A stretch of DNA of 11,339 nt from FEN-1322 sp041663425 (GTDB lineage Bacteria; Omnitrophota; Gorgyraeia; 2-01-FULL-45-10). The position numbers and the translations under genes were made by a program. Positions 6,187-11,339 of the stretch are shown one piece after another. The first letter of the stretch is position 1. Each line of letters opens with the position of its first letter. Under the pieces are notes generated by a model that saw only the letters and a program-made list of their open reading frames with translations, was not told the origin of the DNA and made no database searches. The stretch is from positions 1 through 11,339 of the forward strand of contig JBAYMS010000050.1 of the NCBI GenBank assembly GCA_041663425.1. Reading direction: 5' to 3'.

Positions 6187-6962
6187 TAAATCTCAATACG
6201 CCCGCTATTAATACCTGGTGTCCTGGCTGCGGTAATTTCGCCATCCTGAATGCCATGAAGGCTGCGCTTGGCTCATTGGCAGAAGAGGGGATGCCTATCG
6301 AAAACGTGGTGATAGTTTCCGGTATTGGATGCCATGCGAAAATAGTTGATTATATTAATGTGAATAGTTTTTATTCACTGCATGGCAGGGTGTTCCCTCC
6401 GGCTACCGGTATAAAACTTGCAAAACCGGAGCTGACTGTAATAGGGCACGCCGGCGATGGAGATGCTTATGGCGAGGGGCTTGAACATCTTATATTTGCC
6501 GCCAAAAGAAATGTCAATATGACAGCGATCATTCATAATAACCGTGTTTATGGTCTTACTACCGGACAATATACTCCAACCTCTCCTCTTGGATTTAAAG
6601 GCCGCTCGACGCCGTCCGGGACAAAGGAATTGCCGATAAATCCTCTTGAACTTATGCTGTCAAGCGGTGCTACGTTCTTAGCGCGGGGAACGTCGCATGG
6701 CTTGGAACTCCTTAAGAAGATATTTAAAGAAGCTATACTGCATAAAGGATTTGCGCTTGTGGATGTCCTGCAGGTCTGCGTTACTTACTACAATATGTAC
6801 GAATATTACGATAAGCGTGTTTATGAACTGAAAGATCATGATCCCGCCGATCGCGATCAGGCTGAGAAAAAAATAAGAGAATGGGACTACAATAAGGATG
6901 CGTCGATACCGATTGGCGTATTTTACAAAAAAGATGCGCCTACATTTGAAGAGGGGTTTTAA
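6183..6962 (+). CDS. korB: 2-oxoacid:ferredoxin oxidoreductase, ThDP-binding beta subunit
   Basis: This 259-residue subunit partners with the upstream gamma-alpha chain. WCPGCGN at 12-18 starts the cluster site. Cysteines 13, 16, 50 and 199 match the four [4Fe-4S] ligands of archaeal two-subunit enzymes (12, 15, 46, 197). GDGD at 91-94 followed by NN at 119-120 is the ThDP/Mg2+ motif, and GQYTPTSP (128-135) is typical of the family. It carries the catalytic ThDP and passes electrons to ferredoxin. The start overlaps the korA stop by four bases (ATGA), ensuring equal synthesis. Placement directly before a flavin reductase and the flavodiiron gene suggests the enzyme feeds oxygen or NO reduction as well as general metabolism; that link is inferred from context. 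Confidence 0.95.
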   Translation: MINLNTPAINTWCPGCGNFAILNAMKAALGSLAEEGMPIENVVIVSGIGCHAKIVDYINVNSFYSLHGRVFPPATGIKLAKPELTVIGHAGDGDAYGEGLEHLIFAAKRNVNMTAIIHNNRVYGLTTGQYTPTSPLGFKGRSTPSGTKELPINPLELMLSSGATFLARGTSHGLELLKKIFKEAILHKGFALVDVLQVCVTYYNMYEYYDKRVYELKDHDPADRDQAEKKIREWDYNKDASIPIGVFYKKDAPTFEEGF

Positions 6963-6965
6963 AAA

Positions 6966-7493
6966 ATGGATCCTAATGTCCTGCATAATTTAAGTTACGG
7001 AATGTATATAGTTTCGTCCAATAAAGGCGATGCTCTGAACGGGCAGATAGCGAACACAGTATTTCAGATAACAAGCGAGCCTGCAACGATAGCTATAAGT
7101 ATAAACAAAAATAATCTTACGCATGAATTTATAGATTGCAGCTGCCGTTTTACGGTATCGATACTGAATGAAGAAGCGCCGCTTGCTTTCATAGGGAAAT
7201 TCGGTTTTAAGACCGGCCGGAAGGAGGATAAATTTAAAGATATAAATTTTAAAAAATTACCGTCCGGATGTCCGGTCGTTCTGGATTACGTTATATGTTA
7301 CATAGAGGCGGAAGTCGTCGGCAGACTTGATTGCGGAACGCATACCGTATTTTTGGGTAGGATGACCGGGTCTGAAATGCTGAAACCCTCAAAGCCTATG
7401 ACGTATGAGTATTATCACCTTGTAAAGAAGGGGACCACCCCCAGAGCAGCACCTACATTCATTAAGGGAGAGAAGAGAGATGAAACCGTTTGA
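6966..7493 (+). CDS. flavin reductase-like FMN-binding protein (flavoredoxin / Hrb N-domain type)
   Basis: This 175-residue split-barrel flavoprotein carries the signature LNGQIANTVFQITSEP (24-39) and AISINKNNLTHEFI (43-56), which I recognise from the N-terminal domain of high-molecular-weight rubredoxin (Hrb) of acetogens. In those proteins this domain moves electrons from NAD(P)H via FMN to a C-terminal rubredoxin domain, which reduces the flavodiiron enzyme FprA. Here the chain ends soon after YEYYHLVKKGTTPRAAPT with no rubredoxin domain, while a free rubredoxin is encoded at the head of the operon. It starts 3 bases after korB and overlaps the flavodiiron gene by 14 bases, so the two are probably made together and work as partners. 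A general flavin reductase role is the alternative. Confidence 0.88.
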   Translation: MDPNVLHNLSYGMYIVSSNKGDALNGQIANTVFQITSEPATIAISINKNNLTHEFIDCSCRFTVSILNEEAPLAFIGKFGFKTGRKEDKFKDINFKKLPSGCPVVLDYVICYIEAEVVGRLDCGTHTVFLGRMTGSEMLKPSKPMTYEYYHLVKKGTTPRAAPTFIKGEKRDETV

Positions 7494-8667
7494 AATTAAA
7501 AAAGGGATATACTGGGTCGGTGTCGTAGACTGGAATATGAGAAGTTTTCACGGGCATACCTATGCGACAAAAAGAGGAACTACTTATAACGCATATCTTA
7601 TAGTGGATGAGAAGATAGCGCTTATTGATACTGTTTATGGGCCGTTTGCGAAAGAGCTTATAGAAAAGATACGCGAAATAGTCCCGCCTGAGAAGATCGA
7701 CTATATAATTGCCAACCATGTTGAGACGGACCATTCTGGTGCTATGCCGGCATTGATGAAACTTTGCCCGAATGCAAAAGTTTACGGCACACAAAAGTGT
7801 AAGGAAGGGTTGTATCGTTATTATTACGAGAATTGGGATTTTCAGGCGGTAAAGACCGGTGATACATTGAAGCTAGGTAAAAAGACGCTGACATTTATTG
7901 AGGCTCCGATGATACATTGGCCGGACAGCATGTTTACGTATTGCCGCGAAGAAGAACTGCTCATGCCCAATGATGCTTTTGGACAGCATTATGCAACCAG
8001 TACACGATTTGATGACGAAGTCAACAGCTGTGAGCTTATGGAAGAGGCGAAGAAATACTACGCTAACATTCTATGGCCGCTCAGCTCTCTGATAGCCAGG
8101 AAGCTCGAAGACCTCCAGAAGCTAAATCTCCCCATAAATATGATCGCTCCCAGCCATGGCATAATCTGGCGCAAGGATCCTATGAAGATAGCAAATGCCT
8201 ATGCCGGATGGGCGAAGAATACTACCGCCCCTAAAGCCGTCATAGTTTATGAGACCATGTGGGGTTCTACTGAAAAAATGGCACGTAAGATAGCCGAAGG
8301 CATAACTGACTCAGGAGTTGAGGCGAAGATCTACGATATTGCATTAGCTGATAAGACGGAAGTTATTACGGATATGCTCGATGCCAAAGGATTTCTTGTG
8401 GGCTCATCGACACACGACAACGATATGCTTCCTACTATAGCTGGATTCCTGGAGCTTTTAAAAGGACTCAAGGCCAAAAACAGGGTTACCGGCGCTTTTG
8501 GGTCTTATGGCTGGGCAGGAGGGGCGGTAGCAGAGGTCGAAAAAGTGCTGATGGAAGGCGGCATAGGGGCCACGATACCGTCGATATCGTGTAAGTATGT
8601 TCCGGATGAAAATGATCTGAAAAATTGTTACCAGTTCGGTAAAGATTTCGCAGGCAAGCTGCGTTAA
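7480..8667 (+). CDS. fprA: flavodiiron protein (A-type flavoprotein, O2/NO reductase)
   Basis: The 395-residue protein has the core flavodiiron architecture. A metallo-beta-lactamase-like domain (about 1-250) carries the complete iron ligand set H80, E82, D84 (HVETDH), H146, D165 and H226, plus H85. A flavodoxin domain starts near 252 (VIVYETMWGSTEKMA), with GSSTHDND and GSYGWAGGA as the later FMN loops. No rubredoxin or flavin-reductase domain is fused, so it is class A and needs external donors. These are likely the rubredoxin and the Hrb-like protein of this operon. It reduces O2 to water or NO to N2O in the cytosol. The all-ligand site suggests an active enzyme; preference between O2 and NO cannot be deduced. 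A GGGAGAGAAGAG stretch inside the previous gene serves as its binding site. Confidence 0.95.
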   Translation: MKPFEIKKGIYWVGVVDWNMRSFHGHTYATKRGTTYNAYLIVDEKIALIDTVYGPFAKELIEKIREIVPPEKIDYIIANHVETDHSGAMPALMKLCPNAKVYGTQKCKEGLYRYYYENWDFQAVKTGDTLKLGKKTLTFIEAPMIHWPDSMFTYCREEELLMPNDAFGQHYATSTRFDDEVNSCELMEEAKKYYANILWPLSSLIARKLEDLQKLNLPINMIAPSHGIIWRKDPMKIANAYAGWAKNTTAPKAVIVYETMWGSTEKMARKIAEGITDSGVEAKIYDIALADKTEVITDMLDAKGFLVGSSTHDNDMLPTIAGFLELLKGLKAKNRVTGAFGSYGWAGGAVAEVEKVLMEGGIGATIPSISCKYVPDENDLKNCYQFGKDFAGKLR

Positions 8668-8669
8668 TG

Positions 8670-8678
8670 TGGTATAAT
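8670..8678 (+). promoter_or_regulatory. extended -10 promoter of the ferritin-like gene
   Basis: TGGTATAAT is a perfect extended -10 (TGnTATAAT). No good -35 is found at 16 to 18 bases, as is common for extended -10 promoters. The 8-mer TGTGGTAT (8668-8675) is shared, in the same register, with the promoter of the Rrf2 gene (2270-2277). The expected leader is about 20 bases and includes a strong AAGGAGGG before ATG 8705. With no terminator after the flavodiiron gene, this would be an internal promoter. Confidence 0.55.
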
Positions 8679-8704
8679 AAAACAACGTAAAAAAGGAGGG
8701 TTGT

Positions 8705-9187
8705 ATGGGAAAGAAAGGAAGAGAGATAGTAGAATTGGATCTTAAGGATTTGATAAAAGACCTTAATAGGGCATACTGTGATGAGTGGCTGGCATTTTAC
8801 GCATGGAATTATATGGCGATAGCTGTGGAAGGCATGGGATATGAGGACATGGGCGAGTTTCTGGGTAAAATTGCCAAGGATGAGCTTGAACACGCAACAG
8901 AGCTTGCGGAGCGTATAATTGAACTGGGCGGTCTGCCGATCAATACTCTTGGTGCTGTAGAAAAAGGCGGGAATGCACCTTATCCTGGAGTAATGAAAAA
9001 TCTGTCTGACTATAAAGAGATAATAAAGATCGTAACCGACGCCGAGGCCGGAGCTATAGACGTTTATAACAAACTTGCCAAAAAGACATTCGGTAAAGAC
9101 CACGATACCTATCAGCTTGTATGTCATATAATGGGCGAAGAGATAGGGCATGAAGAGATGTTTGAGAATCTTCTGGAGAAGAAATAG
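8705..9187 (+). CDS. ferritin-like protein (DpsL / bacterioferritin-related)
   Basis: This 160-residue four-helix protein has a ferritin-like diiron set: E27 in the first helix, E60-L-E-H63 (ExxH), E114 in the third helix and E146-I-G-H149 (ExxH). The sequence style (LNRAYCDEWLAFYAWNY, ELEHATELAERI) resembles Dps-like thioferritins and the group described as distantly related to bacterial ferritins. Cysteines 25 and 140 lie close to the predicted metal ligands. I cannot align them with the paired cysteines reported in archaeal DpsL, so that detail is tentative. Such proteins oxidise Fe2+ with hydrogen peroxide and store the iron in a cage, limiting Fenton chemistry. It has its own promoter and a very strong ribosome binding site. 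A hairpin follows it. Bacterioferritin or rubrerythrin-like function are alternatives; there is no rubredoxin domain. Confidence 0.85.
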   Translation: MGKKGREIVELDLKDLIKDLNRAYCDEWLAFYAWNYMAIAVEGMGYEDMGEFLGKIAKDELEHATELAERIIELGGLPINTLGAVEKGGNAPYPGVMKNLSDYKEIIKIVTDAEAGAIDVYNKLAKKTFGKDHDTYQLVCHIMGEEIGHEEMFENLLEKK

Positions 9188-9206
9188 CCAATAATACAAA
9201 CTATCA

Positions 9207-9235
9207 GCAGGGGGCAGGGTTAAACCTGCCCCTGC
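9207..9235 (+). terminator. GC-rich hairpin between the ferritin-like gene and superoxide reductase
   Basis: GCAGGGGGCAGG pairs with CCTGCCCCTGC, giving an 11-bp GC-rich stem with one bulged G around a short loop. Only three T follow, so it is a poor intrinsic terminator. It may be a partial terminator, an mRNA-stabilising 3' end for the ferritin message, or a leader structure for the next gene, whose GAGGTGA site starts a few bases downstream. No promoter is evident between the two genes, which favours partial read-through. Confidence 0.5.
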
Positions 9236-9251
9236 TTTAGCGAGGTGAATC

Positions 9252-9647
9252 ATGACAGAGCTTAAGGATTTGTTTCAGTCTGCAGACTGGAAAAAAGAAA
9301 AGCATGTGCCCCTGATAGACACGCCCAAGATAGTTAAAAAAGGTGAATTTTTTAAAATCCTGGTTTCTGTAGGAAAAGAGATATCGCACCCCAACACCAC
9401 TGCTCACCATATAAGGTGGATATCTGTGTTTTTTCAGCCTGACGGTGAGAAATTTCCTTACCAGATAGGTAAAGTCGAATTCTCAGCGCATGGGGAGTCT
9501 ACGCTCGGCGCAGATACCAGTACAATTTTCACTCATTCAGAGGCGGTCATTTCCATGAAGACGGATAAGCCCGGAATTATATTGGCTTCAGCCTATTGCA
9601 ATATACACGGGTTGTGGCAGAATTCGGCCGAGATAGGTATCGTATAA
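9252..9647 (+). CDS. sorA: superoxide reductase (neelaredoxin type, class II)
   Basis: This 131-residue protein reduces superoxide to hydrogen peroxide without making oxygen, the usual anaerobe solution. The iron ligands are all visible: H18 (EKHVP), H46 and H52 (SHPNTTAHHIRW), C116 and H119 (YCNIHGLW), the same order as in the Pyrococcus enzyme (H16, H41, H47, C111, H114). The catalytic E16-K17 pair is present. There is no N-terminal desulforedoxin centre, so it is a one-iron enzyme needing rubredoxin as donor, and rubredoxin is encoded about 5 kb upstream. The peroxide it makes would be handled by Tpx and possibly the ferritin-like protein. A GAGGTGA site precedes the ATG. The next gene starts 3 bases after its stop. 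Confidence 0.96.
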   Translation: MTELKDLFQSADWKKEKHVPLIDTPKIVKKGEFFKILVSVGKEISHPNTTAHHIRWISVFFQPDGEKFPYQIGKVEFSAHGESTLGADTSTIFTHSEAVISMKTDKPGIILASAYCNIHGLWQNSAEIGIV

Positions 9648-9650
9648 AAC

Positions 9651-10295
9651 GTGCTTAATATAGATTCAATATTTTTTGATGTAGATGGCACTCTTCTGGA
9701 TGCCAGGCAAGATATTGTAAATGCGGCAAATTATGCTCTTCGGCAGATGAATCTGCCTGAGAAGACGTTTGATGAGATAGTGTCTTATGTAGGCACCGGA
9801 GTAAGCGATCTGGTAGGCAAAAGCATAGGTAAGAAAGATGACTCTCTTGTAAGGAGAGGAGTTGAGCTCTATAGTGATTATTATGTGAAGCACCCGGCAG
9901 ATAATGCAAAACTCTATCCGAACGCTAAAGAAATACTCGGATACTTTAAAGATAAACAAAAATTTATCTTAACGAACAGATATTCGAAGTTTGCGGATGT
10001 TGTTCTCAGATCTCTTGGCATAAGAGAGTATTTTAAAGAAATTGTTGGCGGTGACGATGAGAATTGCATAAAGCCTTCCGCGTGCGTTCTCGACCCGGTG
10101 ATCTCGAGGTTCGCTATCGAAAAGTCAAAAGCCATAATAGTTGGTGATATGACCGTTGACATAATGACCGGTAATAACTCCGGTATAAAAACCTGCTGGA
10201 TAAGGCACGGGCTTGGCAAGGCCGAAGAGGTTGAGCCTCTTAAGCCGAGTTTCGTAATAGACGATCTACTGGAATTAAAAAAGATAATAAGGTAG
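9651..10295 (+). CDS. HAD-superfamily hydrolase, phosphoglycolate-phosphatase-like
   Basis: This 214-residue HAD phosphatase has motif I DVDGT (D10 nucleophile, D12 acid/base), motif II in FILTN, motif III lysine in CIKPSA, and motif IV VGDMTVDI. A helical cap lies between motifs I and II. The layout is that of the Gph/PGP group, which dephosphorylates 2-phosphoglycolate and related small phosphates; the real substrate is not deducible. The start is GTG at 9651, the only one that keeps the first beta strand, and I see no Shine-Dalgarno, so it likely couples to the superoxide reductase stop 3 bases before. If it is a phosphoglycolate phosphatase, it could clear products of oxidative DNA damage, which fits the neighbourhood, but this is inference. 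Confidence 0.87.
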   Translation: MLNIDSIFFDVDGTLLDARQDIVNAANYALRQMNLPEKTFDEIVSYVGTGVSDLVGKSIGKKDDSLVRRGVELYSDYYVKHPADNAKLYPNAKEILGYFKDKQKFILTNRYSKFADVVLRSLGIREYFKEIVGGDDENCIKPSACVLDPVISRFAIEKSKAIIVGDMTVDIMTGNNSGIKTCWIRHGLGKAEEVEPLKPSFVIDDLLELKKIIR

Positions 10296-10316
10296 TTCCT
10301 CGTGTCAGCGCTTGAG

Positions 10317-10349
10317 GTTGTTGACGCTCGGGACGCTTGCTGCAACAAC
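10317..10349 (+). other. hairpin in the leader of the glutaredoxin-like gene
   Basis: GTTGTTG (10317-10323) pairs with CAACAAC (10343-10349) across a 19-base loop that contains two GACGCT units. There is no following T run, so this is not an intrinsic terminator. The strong GGAGGG site of the next gene begins six bases after the stem. An upstream in-frame GTG at 10302 would translate this stretch, but the ATG at 10365 fits both the ribosome binding site and the protein family. Confidence 0.35.
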
Positions 10350-10364
10350 AAATCGGAGGGTTGT

Positions 10365-10604
10365 ATGGATAAAAAGGTGACGGTTTATAGTACGCCGACG
10401 TGTCCTTTTTGTATAAGGGCGAAGCAGTATCTGAAGGATAACAATGTCCAGTTCGAGGATATTGATGTGTCCGAAGATCATGAAAAGGCCCAGGAGATGA
10501 TAAAGAAATCGGGACAGATGGGCGTGCCGGTCCTGGAGATAGATGGCGCTATCGTCGTAGGGTTTGACAAAGAAAAGATCAAGGAGACGCTGGGTCTAAA
10601 ATGA
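10365..10604 (+). CDS. glutaredoxin-like protein with CPFC active site
   Basis: From ATG 10365 the protein is 79 residues, the size of small bacterial glutaredoxin-like/NrdH-type proteins. The start is chosen because GGAGGG sits 4 bases upstream and MDKKVTVYSTPTCPFC is a normal N-terminus; the frame is open upstream to a GTG at 10302, but that would add 21 residues unlike the family. The redox centre is C13-P-F-C16 and the cis-proline lies in MGVPVLEI. It overlaps the next gene, a thioredoxin-reductase-like flavoprotein, by four bases. That pairing mirrors the Cp9/Cp34 system of Clostridium pasteurianum, in which the small protein carries electrons from the flavoenzyme to a peroxiredoxin. Tpx is the candidate target here. 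Glutathione dependence is unlikely but not excluded. Confidence 0.92.
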   Translation: MDKKVTVYSTPTCPFCIRAKQYLKDNNVQFEDIDVSEDHEKAQEMIKKSGQMGVPVLEIDGAIVVGFDKEKIKETLGLK

Positions 10605-11339
10605 TCTATGACCTGATAGTTATAGGAGCCGGTCCGGCAGGGATCACCGCAGCGGTATATGCAGCCCGCAAGAGAATGAATTTTATAGTTATTACAGGTG
10701 ATGTGGGAGGACAGGCCGGATGGAGCGGCGATATAGAAAATTATACGGGGTATCAATTCATTACCGGCCCGGACCTTGTCCATAAGTTTGAAGAGCATAT
10801 GCGTAAATTCAATATCACCGTGAAAGAAAATGAACTGGCTACCGATATTGAAAAAAAAGATGATGTTATAAAAATAAAGACGACCAAAGGCGAATACGAA
10901 TCCAGGGCCCTGATAATAGCTTCTGGAAAGGTTTCGCGTGAGCTTGGGATACCAGGAGAAAAAGAGTTTAAAAATAAAGGCCTTACCTACTGTGCTACAT
11001 GTGACGGACCTCTTTTTGCCGGTAAGGATGTGGCGGTTATAGGCGGTGGAAATTCGGCTCTTGACGCAGTTCTCCAGCTGATCAGGATTGCTAATCGTAT
11101 ATATATGGTAAATGTAACTCCGCAACTTGGCGGCGATGCCATTATGATGGAAAAGGTTGAAGCTAGCGGCAAAGTAAAGATATTCAACAGTACAAAAGTG
11201 ACGGCCGTAACTGGTGAAAATATGGCTAAGGGTATAAGGATAGAAAAAAATGGCAGGGAAGAGTTTTTGGCTGTTGAAGGAATATTTGTGGAGATAGGCC
11301 TTTTGCCTAATTCCAATTTTGCAAGGCTGATAGAGAAGA
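10601..11339 (+). CDS. trxB: thioredoxin-reductase-like flavoprotein (AhpF C-domain type), 3' end beyond window
   Basis: The first 246 codons are present; the usual total is about 305 to 315. The FAD motif GAGPAG is at 9-14 and the redox-active pair is C131-A-T-C134. The NAD(P)H domain has GGGNSALDA (148-156). Typical NADPH-dependent TrxB enzymes read GGGDSAxEEA followed by an HRR basic motif. Here the second motif is replaced by YMVNVTPQLGGDAIMMEK, much as in the AhpF C-terminal half, so NADH may be preferred. It lacks the AhpF N-terminal double-thioredoxin domain; the overlapping CPFC protein may fill that role. Start and upstream stop share ATGA. Probable function: reduction of the CPFC protein and through it Tpx. 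Whether it also serves a classical thioredoxin is unknown. Confidence 0.9.
   Translation, partial: MIYDLIVIGAGPAGITAAVYAARKRMNFIVITGDVGGQAGWSGDIENYTGYQFITGPDLVHKFEEHMRKFNITVKENELATDIEKKDDVIKIKTTKGEYESRALIIASGKVSRELGIPGEKEFKNKGLTYCATCDGPLFAGKDVAVIGGGNSALDAVLQLIRIANRIYMVNVTPQLGGDAIMMEKVEASGKVKIFNSTKVTAVTGENMAKGIRIEKNGREEFLAVEGIFVEIGLLPNSNFARLIEK

Noticed and set aside
8571..8591. Seven-bp inverted repeat CACGATA/TATCGTG near the end of the flavodiiron gene.
   Set aside because: It is in coding sequence with no following T run; no regulatory role is suggested.
8486..9253. Long open frame on the - strand (about 255 codons) across the flavodiiron and ferritin-like genes.
   Set aside because: It lies opposite two clearly real genes with complete catalytic motifs, has no recognisable domain, and its translation looks like antisense of coding sequence.
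10302..10364. GTG start that would add 21 residues to the glutaredoxin-like protein.
   Set aside because: The extension is unlike the family, and the ATG at 10365 has a strong Shine-Dalgarno at the right distance.
10478..11125. Open - strand frame of about 215 codons opposite the glutaredoxin-like and reductase genes.
   Set aside because: It is antisense to two genes with intact redox motifs, with no ribosome binding site or domain of its own.
1..11339. tRNA, rRNA, CRISPR array, insertion sequence, attachment site or phage genes.
   Set aside because: I saw no cloverleaf-like sequence, regularly spaced repeats, transposase motifs or long flanking repeats; coding density leaves little room for them.

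Overview
This window appears to come from the chromosome of an anaerobic or microaerophilic bacterium. Every gene I can support lies on the + strand, tightly packed, and GC is moderate (about 43 to 45 percent by eye). The anaerobe assignment rests on the enzyme set: superoxide reductase, flavodiiron protein, rubredoxin, ferredoxin and a two-subunit 2-oxoacid:ferredoxin oxidoreductase, with no catalase or superoxide dismutase in view. The overall style suits an uncultured lineage such as Omnitrophota or a neighbour, but that is a guess; the sequence shown does not fix the phylum.

Region 1 (1-2252) is central carbon metabolism. It holds the last codons of one galT-type uridylyltransferase, a complete second galT-family gene 3 bases downstream, and gap (glyceraldehyde-3-phosphate dehydrogenase). 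It ends in a long hairpin, probably a bidirectional terminator.

Region 2 (2252-4068) opens with a promoter that overlaps the foot of that terminator. It drives an Rrf2-family regulator with three cysteines spaced much as in IscR. A 21-codon ORF with an excellent ribosome binding site follows. After a weak hairpin and a fresh promoter come an AzoR-type flavin NADH oxidoreductase and thiol peroxidase (tpx).

Region 3 (4069-8667) starts with a near-consensus promoter and looks like one operon: rubredoxin, ferredoxin, korA, korB, a flavin reductase of the Hrb/flavoredoxin type, and a flavodiiron O2/NO reductase. Gaps are 0 to 20 bases, with overlaps at korA/korB and Hrb/FDP. The inferred logic is that 2-oxoacid oxidation loads electrons on ferredoxin, and that rubredoxin and the flavin reductase pass electrons to the flavodiiron enzyme, which makes water from O2 or N2O from NO. 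A terminator-like hairpin lies inside the first 65 bases of korA and could limit transcription after the two small carriers.

Region 4 (8668-11339) continues the stress theme. It contains a DpsL/bacterioferritin-like protein with its own extended -10 promoter, superoxide reductase, a HAD phosphatase, a small CPFC glutaredoxin-like protein, and a thioredoxin-reductase-like flavoprotein cut by the window end. The last two resemble the NADH-driven peroxiredoxin-reducing pair described in Clostridium pasteurianum, so they are candidates to reduce Tpx.

Taken together, about 9 kb forms an oxygen, peroxide, superoxide and iron defence island, probably governed at least partly by the Fe-S Rrf2 regulator at its head.
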